Source: Nitrospirota bacterium (lineage in GTDB: Bacteria; Nitrospirota; Thermodesulfovibrionia; UBA6902). Taken from it: 59,551 nucleotides of DNA. Location of the stretch: NCBI GenBank assembly GCA_016234115.1, contig JACRHD010000045.1, positions 1 through 59,551 of the forward strand. Reading direction: 5' to 3'. Every line of letters begins with the position of its first letter. The stretch's first letter is position 1. The position numbers and the translations under genes were made by a program. Under the pieces are notes generated by a model. The model was not told where the DNA came from. It ran no database searches and worked only from the letters and a program-made list of their open reading frames with translations. Positions 11,005 through 18,493 of the stretch are shown here, piece after piece.

Positions 11005-11150
11005 CAGGAGAAACACTACTACAAACGTATCTCTTAGTACGTTTTGCTATTGGGAATAAATGTCTTGCCGTAATACAGTGCCTGCAATAAATATGCGACG
11101 ATTAAAGACCCTGAAACCTTGTTAAAAAAAAACATAAGCAGAAAAATGTC

Positions 11151-12059
11151 TTAGGGCGGACACTGCGCGCAGATTGAGGCGAAGAGGGAGGTGCTGAGGT
11201 ACCGGTCACCCCGGTCAGGAAGGACCACCACGATTGTTCCTTCTGTCAGCTCCGAGGCCTTCCTGAGGGCGACCCACATGGCGGCCCCGCTGCTCATGCC
11301 CACGAAAAGGCCTTCTTCGAGGGCCAGTCTCCTTGCGGTATTGAATGCGTCTTCGTCGGCCACGGAGCATTTTTCGTCAAGCCTTGAAGGGTCGTAGATG
11401 CCGGGGACAATCGCCTCATTCATGTTCTTCAGCCCCTGTATCTTGTGGCCGATATTCGGCTCGACCCCGATGATCCTGATTCCCCGGTCGTACTCCTTAA
11501 GACGCATGCCCGCGCCCATCAGGGTCCCGGTAGTTCCCATGCCGGCTATGAAATGGGTGATCTCGCCCCCCGTCTGCTCGTAAGCCTCCCTGCCGGTCGT
11601 CTCGTAGTGCGCCCTGATGTTTGAACGGTTATTGAACTGATCGGGCATGAAATACCTTTCAGGGGACTCGTCGTAGATCCGGCGCGCAAGCCTGATGGCG
11701 CCGTCCGTGCCTTCGCAGCCTGCGCTGAGCACCAGCTCGGCGCCGAAGGCCTCGAGGGTCTTTCGCCGTTCGAGACTGACACACTCGGGCATCACCAGTT
11801 TCACCCGGTATCCCTTCGAGACCCCTACCATAGCAAGACCGATCCCGGTGTTACCGCTTGTAGGTTCGAGAATAGTCAGGTCAGGGGTAAACCGGCCGTC
11901 CTCCTCTGCATCCTTGATCATGTAATATGCAATCCGGTCCTTCACTGATCCTCCGGGATTAGCGCCCTCCAGTTTCGCGTAGAGCTTTACCCGGGGGTTC
12001 GGATTGATCCTGTCGAGCCTGACGATCGGCGTGCTGCCGATGGAATCATGTACACTCAC
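11151..12059 (-). CDS. cysM: Cysteine synthase, CysM-like
   Basis: A 302-residue PLP enzyme that makes L-cysteine from O-acetylserine and sulfide or thiosulfate. The Schiff-base lysine is K40 in PGGSVKDR. The phosphate and substrate loop TSGNTG lies at residues 66-71, and GMGTTGTLMGAG is the PLP phosphate-binding loop. The end DRGDRYLST and the 302-residue length fit CysM better than CysK, but substrate preference cannot be read reliably. GTG at 12059 is chosen because AAAGGAG lies 8 bases before it; upstream in-frame starts have no such site. It appears to stand alone. Confidence 0.9.
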   Translation of the reverse strand: MSVHDSIGSTPIVRLDRINPNPRVKLYAKLEGANPGGSVKDRIAYYMIKDAEEDGRFTPDLTILEPTSGNTGIGLAMVGVSKGYRVKLVMPECVSLERRKTLEAFGAELVLSAGCEGTDGAIRLARRIYDESPERYFMPDQFNNRSNIRAHYETTGREAYEQTGGEITHFIAGMGTTGTLMGAGMRLKEYDRGIRIIGVEPNIGHKIQGLKNMNEAIVPGIYDPSRLDEKCSVADEDAFNTARRLALEEGLFVGMSSGAAMWVALRKASELTEGTIVVVLPDRGDRYLSTSLFASICAQCPP

Positions 12060-12235
12060 AAACAACGCTCCTTTCGTACCTTCAAAATGATCTCTCAATA
12101 ATAGCAAAAGCGGGGCGGGATTGGAATATGGCATCCCCGTCTTTTTATCACATTACAATAAAACGGTGACAGGTCTTTAATTTTTTGGCGTCTTAGAAAT
12201 AAACGTCGGGTCAAATATTTTGAAGTAATAAGTAT

Positions 12236-12353
12236 CGGTGAAATTAGAGGTAGCTCGGTTATTTCACCGCATATAATGAAAAAATCAGGTATTTCTGTAA
12301 CTCTTTAAATGCATAACATCCGGATTGTTAATGATTTCCGCTGAAGATTTATA
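12236..12353 (+). promoter_or_regulatory. Inverted repeat and weak promoter in the cysM-12400 gap
   Basis: CGGTGAAAT (12236-12244) and ATTTCACCG (12261-12269) form a 9 bp inverted repeat. Farther down, TTGTTA (12325-12330) and TTTATA (12348-12353) are 17 bases apart, a weak sigma-70 candidate for the next gene. Nothing else is evident in the 340-base gap. Confidence 0.35.
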
Positions 12354-12399
12354 GGGGTATATTTTTTGCTTATTTAAATAGATAGCAGGAGGTTTGGAA

Positions 12400-12840
12400 G
12401 TGAGAAATAATTACAGAGATGATTACAAGACGTACACCCTTCGCTTTGGCGAGGTTGCAGTTGAGAAGAAGTTTATAACCTCTTGTCAGATGGAAGAAGC
12501 GTTTTCAGAACAGGTATCCAGTTATCCTTCGACTTTGCTGAGACCGCATAAAATCGTCGGGGAAATACTTATCGAGAAAGGATGGATGACATTTGAGCAG
12601 GTGCTCGCCGTGCTTGAAGAACTTACTCTGCGTCAAAGATCTCTTAGTATGGCAAATACTGCCGATGAAACCTGTTCAGTAATTTCATATTCGCTGCCGG
12701 ATTATCGATACAAAGCCCGGCGACCTTGCATGAGCAAAGCGATCACAACCCCGTTATCAACTTATACAGCTCCGGATAGTCATCCTTTACCGTTCGGATA
12801 TCCTCTTTCAGCAGCCTCAACCCCTCGGGCACATATTTGA
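12400..12840 (+). CDS. Small conserved-type protein with two GEILIEKGWMT-like units
   Basis: I do not know the function. Residues 13-75 contain two similar units, FGEVAVEKKFITSCQMEEAF and VGEILIEKGWMTFEQVLAVL, of the form GEIL-x-x-K-G-x-(I/M)-T-x-x-Q, a pattern also seen in the N-terminal part of GspE/PilB ATPases and in small stand-alone proteins. GTG at 12400 is preferred over TTG at 12394 because AGGAGG is 7 bases before it. The last third is low-complexity and overlaps the 3' end of the convergent kinase gene by 98 bases, so it may read past the ancestral stop. Confidence 0.6.
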   Translation: MRNNYRDDYKTYTLRFGEVAVEKKFITSCQMEEAFSEQVSSYPSTLLRPHKIVGEILIEKGWMTFEQVLAVLEELTLRQRSLSMANTADETCSVISYSLPDYRYKARRPCMSKAITTPLSTYTAPDSHPLPFGYPLSAASTPRAHI

Positions 12841-14722
12841 GAAAATATTTTTTGCCTTTCACTGCTGAGAGAAAACCGTACGCGCCGAGCGCCTGCATGT
12901 GCCTCTGGAGCCTGCATATGATCAGTGTCTCGCGGAAATAATCCGCGTCGAACTTGTCCTCTATTTTAGAGATGTAGTAATTTACGAACCGTTCTCTCAT
13001 ATCGTCCTCAAGGCGATGATACGGGTCCCATAATAATGAGGCCACGTCATAGGCGGAAGGGCCCATCCTCGCGCCCTGATAATCGATTATCTTCAGGCCG
13101 GCGGCTGTTACCATGATATTCTGCGACTGGAAGTCCCTGTGGATTATGGTCCGGGGAAACGAGTCCGCCTTATACGCAAGCCTGTCCAGTTCATCAACAA
13201 CAACCGGGGAGTTCTCTATCTCTATATTTCTTGTTCCTTCGACAAACCTTTCGACAAAATAATCCGTCTCCCACCGGAAATACTCGTAATCGAATATCCT
13301 CTTTTTAAGAAGCGGGCATTCCGCCACGTAATCGGTCGCCGAGGTGTGAAGAACGGTTAGTATATCGATAATCTTCCTGTACATCTCTTCCACCTCCGGC
13401 GTCCCGCGCGGACATTTCAGCCAGTTATAAAGGGATGTGTCCCCGGCGTCTTCAAAGACGGCATGCTTCTCATCGGCGTCCACTTCCATCAAGGCGGGGA
13501 CAGGGATAAAAAATCTGAGAAAATATTTTGTGTACTCTACCTGCCGGGTAAAATCAGGGTCGTCCCTTCTGCACTGCATCAGGACCGCCGATCCTTTCCC
13601 TCTCCTGACCCTGAAGTATTTCCTGTCCGACCCCCCGGCGCCGATCAACCGTTTGTCTTCTTCGACGGTCCCCGGCAAAGCAGTCGTCTCAATGAAGTCC
13701 ATTTTGACGTCAGGGCCGATTATGCAATTTTCCAAAGGCAATTTATGAACGGCCCCTGCCCTGCTGCCAGGAAGCAGAATACAATTTCTGAGTACGGGTA
13801 ATTCACGAATTACGCCCGAGCCTTCAATTACACATCCTTCCTCAATAGCTATGTATCCCTGCATTTCAACATATCCGCAGCCCGCGACGGACGGATGAAT
13901 GTATACTGTCTCCCCGTCGGATTTCAGAGCGTCAAAGACCGCCGAGGCATATGCTTCAGGGGTCCCGATATCATTCCAGTAAGGGCGGCCTTCGGACCCG
14001 CCCCAGCTCTGATCAAATGTCCCGAGCCTGTGCCCCGCCCCGACCGCCTTCAGCCACGCATCCACTACGCCGGAGGCCCCGTCGGGAAGGAATTCAAGAA
14101 ACCCCGGCTCATAAACCGCAATGCCGGTGAAGGCAAGTTTCCTGTCGCCTGAGAGGGCGGGTTTGAGACCCTCCCCTACATCTTTTAATAAACCGTTTTC
14201 GTCAATAATGACATTATTGAACTTAGGATGATCATGGACGGCAAGGGTCACGAGGTTACCCGACGAAAAATGCTGCTGAAGGAGCCCCTCAAGATTTATA
14301 CCGGAAAGTATGTCGGAATTATGCACGAGAAAGGCCCCTTCCTTTAAAAAGCCTTCCGCATTTTTCAGTGCCCCTCCGGTGCCGAGGATTGTTTCCTCAT
14401 GGAAAAAGATTATCTTATTTTCTGAAAATCCCTCTGTATCCCCCTTTTCCAAAGTGGGACTTCCTGAATCCCCCACTTTAGCAAAGGGGGGTAAGGGGGG
14501 ATTTTTAAAATATTGTTTTATCCAGCCCTCGATATCCTCTTTCCTGTAATGCAAATTTATTCCGATCCTGTTTACAGGCAACTGTAAGACCCTCTCAAGA
14601 ACGTACTGCAGAACGGGTTTTCCCAAAACCGGAAGCAGTGGTTTAGGGATATAATTCGTAACAGGCCGCAGCCTCTCGCCGAAACCGGCGGCGGGTATGA
14701 ATACGTTAATCAATTTTTTCAT
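12743..14722 (-). CDS. MurU-like nucleotidyltransferase fused to AmgK-like sugar kinase
   Basis: A 659-residue fusion. Residues 5-270 are a sugar-1-phosphate nucleotidyltransferase: PAAGFGERLRPVTNYIPKPL is the G-x-G-x-R-x-x-P nucleotide loop and ILGTGGAL and VHNSDIL follow. Residues 275-350 look like a left-handed beta-helix (IHPSVAG, GCVIEG, GSRAG). Residues 365-650 are an aminoglycoside-phosphotransferase-like kinase with IIHRDFQSQNIM as the catalytic loop and LKIIDYQGARMGPSAYD as the metal-binding segment. In pseudomonads separate AmgK and MurU turn MurNAc into UDP-MurNAc. The NamZ-type gene directly upstream supports the same salvage role here. A palindromic repeat is inserted in frame at residues 73-103. 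Confidence 0.75.
   Translation of the reverse strand: MKKLINVFIPAAGFGERLRPVTNYIPKPLLPVLGKPVLQYVLERVLQLPVNRIGINLHYRKEDIEGWIKQYFKNPPLPPFAKVGDSGSPTLEKGDTEGFSENKIIFFHEETILGTGGALKNAEGFLKEGAFLVHNSDILSGINLEGLLQQHFSSGNLVTLAVHDHPKFNNVIIDENGLLKDVGEGLKPALSGDRKLAFTGIAVYEPGFLEFLPDGASGVVDAWLKAVGAGHRLGTFDQSWGGSEGRPYWNDIGTPEAYASAVFDALKSDGETVYIHPSVAGCGYVEMQGYIAIEEGCVIEGSGVIRELPVLRNCILLPGSRAGAVHKLPLENCIIGPDVKMDFIETTALPGTVEEDKRLIGAGGSDRKYFRVRRGKGSAVLMQCRRDDPDFTRQVEYTKYFLRFFIPVPALMEVDADEKHAVFEDAGDTSLYNWLKCPRGTPEVEEMYRKIIDILTVLHTSATDYVAECPLLKKRIFDYEYFRWETDYFVERFVEGTRNIEIENSPVVVDELDRLAYKADSFPRTIIHRDFQSQNIMVTAAGLKIIDYQGARMGPSAYDVASLLWDPYHRLEDDMRERFVNYYISKIEDKFDADYFRETLIICRLQRHMQALGAYGFLSAVKGKKYFLKYVPEGLRLLKEDIRTVKDDYPELYKLITGL
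14414..14506. repeat. Palindromic repeat inserted in frame in the nucleotidyltransferase
   Basis: A hairpin-rich insert of the AATCCCCC / GGGGGATT type encodes residues 73-103 (NPPLPPFAKVG..., SPTLEKGD) between two expected secondary-structure elements of the Rossmann-like fold. The same word set occurs in hemW at 17544-17590 and in intergenic DNA near 35960-36000. Confidence 0.8.
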
Positions 14723-14768
14723 ACTATAATTCGTGGTCTTAAAATCATCCAGAATTTTTTGCCATCCG

Positions 14769-14842
14769 TCATGCCCGAATTTTTTTATCGGGCATCCAGT
14801 GCTTTCAATCTGGATTCCCGCTTAAGAACTGCGGGAATGACA
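14769..14842. repeat. Double-hairpin dispersed repeat (GTCATGCCCGA / GCGGGAATGAC)
   Basis: Hairpin one is TGCCCGA / TCGGGCA and hairpin two is ATTCCCGC / GCGGGAAT. The pair recurs at 18173-18252 and, diverged, at 25706-25795 and 29811-29985. It lies between the NamZ-type gene and the fusion gene. Confidence 0.8.
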
Positions 14843-14872
14843 GCAAAACAACCGTTGGAACGTAGTTCGTGG

Positions 14873-16048
14873 TCAATAAATCAAATATCTTCTCCGTACC
14901 TTTCTGTCGAATTCGCCGCACTGCCCGCTCCACCACTTTTCCATGTACTCAAGGGACCTGCCGTCTTCGATGTCCTTTCTGAGCCTGTCCGTGCCCGCGA
15001 GGATATCTATCGGCATCTTCTCTGTTTCATATTCATACGGAGGCTGTTTCCATGTGAAATGGGCCGGATACAGCTCATGAACGGCCTTCATAATCGCGAC
15101 CCCTGTCTTGAACGGTCTGAATATATTCCTGTCGGTGACGTGTATCTGCGCGCCTCCGCAAAGACTTCCAGCGTGTTTCTGGAAGGTCGGCTGAAAATAC
15201 ATCGGCCTGAAAATAACTCCGGGAAGCCTGAATTTGCCGAGCGCTCTTGCAAGCGTATCGGCGTCTATAAACGGCGCTCCGAAGATCTCAAACGGACGGG
15301 TAGTGCCGCGCCCTTCGCTTAAATTGGTGGCTTCCAGAAGACACATCCCCGGATACACGACGGCCGTGTCCGGAGTCGGCATATTGGGCGAAGGCGGTAC
15401 CCAATGCAGCCCTGTCTCATCAAACCACATCTTTCGCTTCCAGCCTTTCATGGAGATTATATGAAAATTCAGCGACGGATAAAACTCGCCTTTTAAATAA
15501 TTGCCGATTTCGCCGATCGTCATACCATGCCGTACCGTCAAAGGCCTCTGCCCGACAAAGGACGAGTAGGAAGTATCAAGCACGGGCCCTTCCGTGATCG
15601 TCCCCCCGAGGGGGTTCGGTCTGTCCAGGACGACGACGGCTTTGCCCGTCTCAGCGCACGCCTGCATGCACAATTCCATGGTCCAGATAAAAGTATAATA
15701 ACGGGCGCCGATGTCCTGCATATCTATGACAAGCGCGTCTATGTCATTTAACATCGCCGGCTCCGGTTTGCGGGTACGACTGTAGAGACTGTAAGCCGGA
15801 AGACCTGTTCTTTTGTCCAGGAACCCTTTCCATTCGATCATGTTGTCCTGGGTCTCTCCCCTGATCCCGTGCTGCGGACCGAACAGGGCCTTCAGCTCAA
15901 ATTTGCCGCCCTTCCGGAAGCAATCCACGGCGTGCTCCAGCCTTCTGTTCACAGAGGCAGGATGCACCACGAGCCCCAGACGCGCGCCCTTTAATATCGC
16001 GGGCCGGCCCTTACCCAATATGTCCAGGCCGGTATATAATTTAATCAC
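14873..16048 (-). CDS. NamZ/DUF1343 family exo-beta-N-acetylmuramidase
   Basis: A 391-residue protein of the former DUF1343 family. Diagnostic stretches are TGLDIL near the start, LVVHPASVN, LFGPQHGIRGETQDN near residue 75, DALVIDMQDIGARYYTFIWT near 107-126, VVLDRPNPLGG and SEGRGTTRPFEIFGAPFID. The characterised Bacillus NamZ removes MurNAc from the end of peptidoglycan fragments. No signal peptide is visible, so a cytoplasmic role on imported fragments is likely, unlike the secreted Bacillus enzyme. The next gene on this strand encodes the AmgK/MurU-like fusion, which would phosphorylate and activate the MurNAc released. Confidence 0.85.
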   Translation of the reverse strand: MIKLYTGLDILGKGRPAILKGARLGLVVHPASVNRRLEHAVDCFRKGGKFELKALFGPQHGIRGETQDNMIEWKGFLDKRTGLPAYSLYSRTRKPEPAMLNDIDALVIDMQDIGARYYTFIWTMELCMQACAETGKAVVVLDRPNPLGGTITEGPVLDTSYSSFVGQRPLTVRHGMTIGEIGNYLKGEFYPSLNFHIISMKGWKRKMWFDETGLHWVPPSPNMPTPDTAVVYPGMCLLEATNLSEGRGTTRPFEIFGAPFIDADTLARALGKFRLPGVIFRPMYFQPTFQKHAGSLCGGAQIHVTDRNIFRPFKTGVAIMKAVHELYPAHFTWKQPPYEYETEKMPIDILAGTDRLRKDIEDGRSLEYMEKWWSGQCGEFDRKVRRRYLIY

Positions 16049-16080
16049 GTTTAACTATATCCGAAATCAATGTCCGTTAC

Positions 16081-16183
16081 AAGTAGGGAATAGCAAGTAG
16101 TTGGTAGCAGGTAGTAAGTAGTTAAGGGACGACTTTGAGAAATTTCCCCCTTAGCTACTTACTACTAACTACTTGCTACTTAG
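16081..16183. repeat. GTAGTTAGTAG-word inverted repeat
   Basis: The left arm iterates AAGTAG, GTAGTAAGTAGTTAAGGG; the right arm is its inverse (CCCTTAGCTACTTACTAC, TAACTACTTGCTACTT). Copies of the same family flank the 19625 gene and follow dnaG. Confidence 0.85.
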
Positions 16184-16188
16184 AGTAA

Positions 16189-16779
16189 TTATCGATTAAA
16201 CGCCTTGAAGGTAGTATCTGTTAAAAAACCCGAGGACTCCTGCAGAGGCCCGAGCGGATTCCTGGCTTCCCTGTTTTGATCTATCAAGGGGGTCCCTCCC
16301 CAGAGCTTATGCACCACTTTGCCGTTGACCATGACTATCAGGGCCTGGAACTCCCATCCCGTTTCATTCGTCCTTCTTCTGAAATTGAAGAGATCGAGAA
16401 ATACATTCCCGTGCCGCTTCCTTGATATGGTCCTCAGATTGAGCTCATATGCACAGCAATCGGTCTTGGCATCGACGCATGCCTGAATGCCCTGATCGAG
16501 ATCTTCCTTTTTGATGGAAGGGTTAAGCATAAACCTCTGGATGATATCCAGATGAGTCAGTATCTTCAGATTGGACGTAGCGTTTGCGTCAAACCCCAGT
16601 TTCTGCAGTTCCTCGCCCGTAGTACTGTAAGGGACGATCTGCTCGAAGGCCGCTTTAGCTTCCTCGAAGGACCCCCACGATTGAGTCCTTGTTGTCTCCC
16701 TCGAACTTGGAAGCAACGACGCGCAGCCGCTGAAAATAAAAACGACGGCGGTAATTATTAACGCCAACAATCTATTCAT
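16189..16779 (-). CDS. Lipoprotein of unknown function
   Basis: A 196-residue exported protein. The N-terminus MNRLLALIITAVVFIFSGCA has a lipobox with the acylated Cys at residue 19 of a signal-peptidase II site, so the mature protein is membrane-anchored. I do not recognise the rest. A Y-S-T-T-G-E-E-L-Q-K-L-G-F motif near residue 52 resembles small lipoproteins with a SmpA/BamE-like helix start. Two neighbouring Cys (DCCAYEL) lie near residue 110. It is flanked by repeats on both sides and is probably transcribed alone. Confidence 0.7.
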   Translation of the reverse strand: MNRLLALIITAVVFIFSGCASLLPSSRETTRTQSWGSFEEAKAAFEQIVPYSTTGEELQKLGFDANATSNLKILTHLDIIQRFMLNPSIKKEDLDQGIQACVDAKTDCCAYELNLRTISRKRHGNVFLDLFNFRRRTNETGWEFQALIVMVNGKVVHKLWGGTPLIDQNREARNPLGPLQESSGFLTDTTFKAFNR

Positions 16780-16802
16780 TAATAAAATTATATCACACTA
16801 TA

Positions 16803-16886
16803 AATCAGCTATCAGCTATCAGCGATCAGCTATCAGCAGTCAGTCTGTTTTTTAGCTGACCGCTGAAAGCTGATAGCTGATCGCTT
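16803..16886. repeat. CAGCTATCAGC-word inverted repeat
   Basis: ATCAGCTATCAGCTATCAGC units on the left pair with GCTGATAGCTGATCGC on the right around TCTGTTTTTT. It is a separate word family with the same architecture as the GTAGTTAG hairpins. Confidence 0.8.
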
Positions 16887-16921
16887 ATTTATGATCTCCC
16901 CGGTTAGTGTTAATATTATTC

Positions 16922-18124
16922 ATGTCCGTTTCGCTTTACGTCCATATCCCGTTCTGCCTGAAAAGGTGTATTTACTGCGATTTCGTTTCCGGTATTTATG
17001 ATTCCGGGAAAGCGAACGCTTATATCGCAGCCCTGAAAAAAGAGATTGATGCCGTTGCGGCCAAGGCAGCGATATCGACTCTCTACATCGGGGGAGGTAC
17101 GCCTACCGCGCTTTCGACCGATGCATTGTCGGATTTAATCAGGCACATTTTCACACATATCAGTCTGACGCCTTCCGACGACATAGAGGGGAAAGAAGGT
17201 AATGAAGCCACCATCGAGGCGAATCCCGGCACTGTAGACAGGGTAAAACTGCAGGCAGTCCGGTCCCTGGGAATAAACAGGACCAGTATCGGCGTTCAAT
17301 CCTTTGACAACAGTGAACTCGATTTACTGGGAAGGATCCATTCCTCCGAAGAGGCTGAACAGGCCGTGTATTTTGCAAGGGAGGCGGGGTTTGATAATAT
17401 CAGTATCGACCTCATATACGGCATCCCCGGACAGACCCCGGCAAGCTGGGAGAAGACGCTTGAGAAGGCGGTGAGTCTTGGTCCCGAACATATTTCAACA
17501 TACGAGCTGACGGTAGAGGAAGGGACGGCATTACATGAATTATTAAAAAATCCCCCTTCATCCCTCTTTATCAAAGGGGGAATAAACCCGCCTGCGGAAG
17601 AGACAACTATTGAAATGTACGAACACACTATCGCTTACCTTGCATCCCACGGCTATGTCCACTATGAGATATCCAATTTTGCTCGACCGGGTCATTTCTG
17701 CAGGCACAATCTCAATTACTGGGACCGGGGAGAATATTACGGCGCGGGCCTCGGCGCCCATTCTCATGTAGAAGGAAAACGGTATTATAATACGGACCGT
17801 CTCGATGAATACATTCAGGCGTTATCGGCAGATAAGAGTCCAGTCAAAGAAACCGAATATATAACCGGAGACAAGGCGCTTTCCGAGGCCGTTTTCCTGG
17901 GGCTGAGGAGAATTGACGGGCTTAATATCGAACACTTTTCAAAACGCTATAAGGTCGATCTGTTGACCCGTTTTGAAAAAGAGATAAGGGAGTTTCAGGA
18001 GGCGGGGCTGGTTGAAATTGTTGATATAAACGGTTTGAACAGTTTGAGCGGTTTGAACCGTTCTTTGAGACTCACCAGAAAAGGGCTCTTGCTGTCCAAT
18101 GAGGTATTTGCGGGATTTCTGTAA
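16922..18124 (+). CDS. hemW: HemW-type radical SAM haem chaperone
   Basis: A 400-residue protein related to coproporphyrinogen dehydrogenase HemN but of the HemW group, which binds and hands over haem. The cluster motif YVHIPFCLKRCIYCDF gives C-x3-C-x2-C, lacking the fourth Cys typical of HemN. GGGTPTAL and YEISNFARPGHFCRHNLNYW are family hallmarks. The ATG at 16922 starts at the expected SVSLYVHIP; no strong ribosome binding site is seen. Two repeat-derived insertions lie inside: NPPSSLFIKGG near residues 207-222, and a GLNSLSGLN run near residue 371. An AhbD-like gene and hemE follow on the same strand. Confidence 0.9.
   Translation: MSVSLYVHIPFCLKRCIYCDFVSGIYDSGKANAYIAALKKEIDAVAAKAAISTLYIGGGTPTALSTDALSDLIRHIFTHISLTPSDDIEGKEGNEATIEANPGTVDRVKLQAVRSLGINRTSIGVQSFDNSELDLLGRIHSSEEAEQAVYFAREAGFDNISIDLIYGIPGQTPASWEKTLEKAVSLGPEHISTYELTVEEGTALHELLKNPPSSLFIKGGINPPAEETTIEMYEHTIAYLASHGYVHYEISNFARPGHFCRHNLNYWDRGEYYGAGLGAHSHVEGKRYYNTDRLDEYIQALSADKSPVKETEYITGDKALSEAVFLGLRRIDGLNIEHFSKRYKVDLLTRFEKEIREFQEAGLVEIVDINGLNSLSGLNRSLRLTRKGLLLSNEVFAGFL
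17544..17590. repeat. Palindromic repeat inserted in frame in hemW
   Basis: AAAAAATCCCCCTT and AAGGGGGAATAAA bracket a short loop and encode KNPPSSLFIKGGINPP. HemW homologues normally pass directly from the HELL helix to the EM-YE helix here, so this is an insertion that kept the frame. Confidence 0.8.
18032..18058 (+). repeat. Three 9-base units inside the hemW 3' end
   Basis: GGTTTGAAC, AGTTTGAGC, GGTTTGAAC in tandem encode GLNSLSGLN. On the opposite strand the unit resembles the GGTTCAAGC array at 52063-52107. Confidence 0.65.
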
Positions 18125-18142
18125 CCGGGAGATTTAAGTAGT

Positions 18143-18280
18143 GTCTGTCCATAAACTATAGAATTTCAATTTCGTCATGCCCGAAGTCCTTAATCGGGCA
18201 TCCAGAACTTATTAAGAAAATGGATTCCCGCTCAACAAACTGCGGGAATGACAGTTCAATGTTCGAGTTTATGGATAGAC
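18143..18280. mobile_element. 138 bp MITE-like element with 15 bp terminal inverted repeats
   Basis: GTCTGTCCATAAACT at 18143-18157 is the inverse of AGTTTATGGATAGAC at 18266-18280 in 14 of 15 positions. Inside lies a complete double-hairpin repeat (18173-18252). No reading frame is present, as expected for a non-autonomous element. Confidence 0.55.
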
Positions 18281-18384
18281 TCCAAGTAGCAGCTTCCCTG
18301 TATTTCGGGAATCCTTCCCGAAATCAATCCGCTTCTGATTGCGCACGGTAGAACCGGTTTCGGGAGGGACTCCCGAAACACAAG

Positions 18385-18426
18385 CCCTTGCCCTATGCTC
18401 TTTGCTCTATGCCTTTTGCTTGCCCC
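18385..18426. repeat. CCCTATGCTCTTTGC-word repeat
   Basis: Iterated GCCCTTGCCCTATGC and TTTGCTCTATGCC words of the family that forms the full hairpin at 30790-30880. The rest of the 18125-18493 gap holds the MITE-like element and one hairpin (TTCGGGAG / CTCCCGAA near 18358-18377). Confidence 0.7.
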
Positions 18427-18493
18427 TACAATAATTATGTTGAAAAAGGTAAAATAATACTGCCTTTTTTTAAAATTAATCGAGGGAATAAAC

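Noticed and set aside
12060-12134. Longer cysM start at 12134
   Set aside because: It has no ribosome site, whereas GTG at 12059 has AAAGGAG at the right distance and the usual family start.
16081-16183. Possible CRISPR array from repeated GTAGTTAG words
   Set aside because: Units are short, continuous and inverted, with no spacers of regular length and no cas genes.
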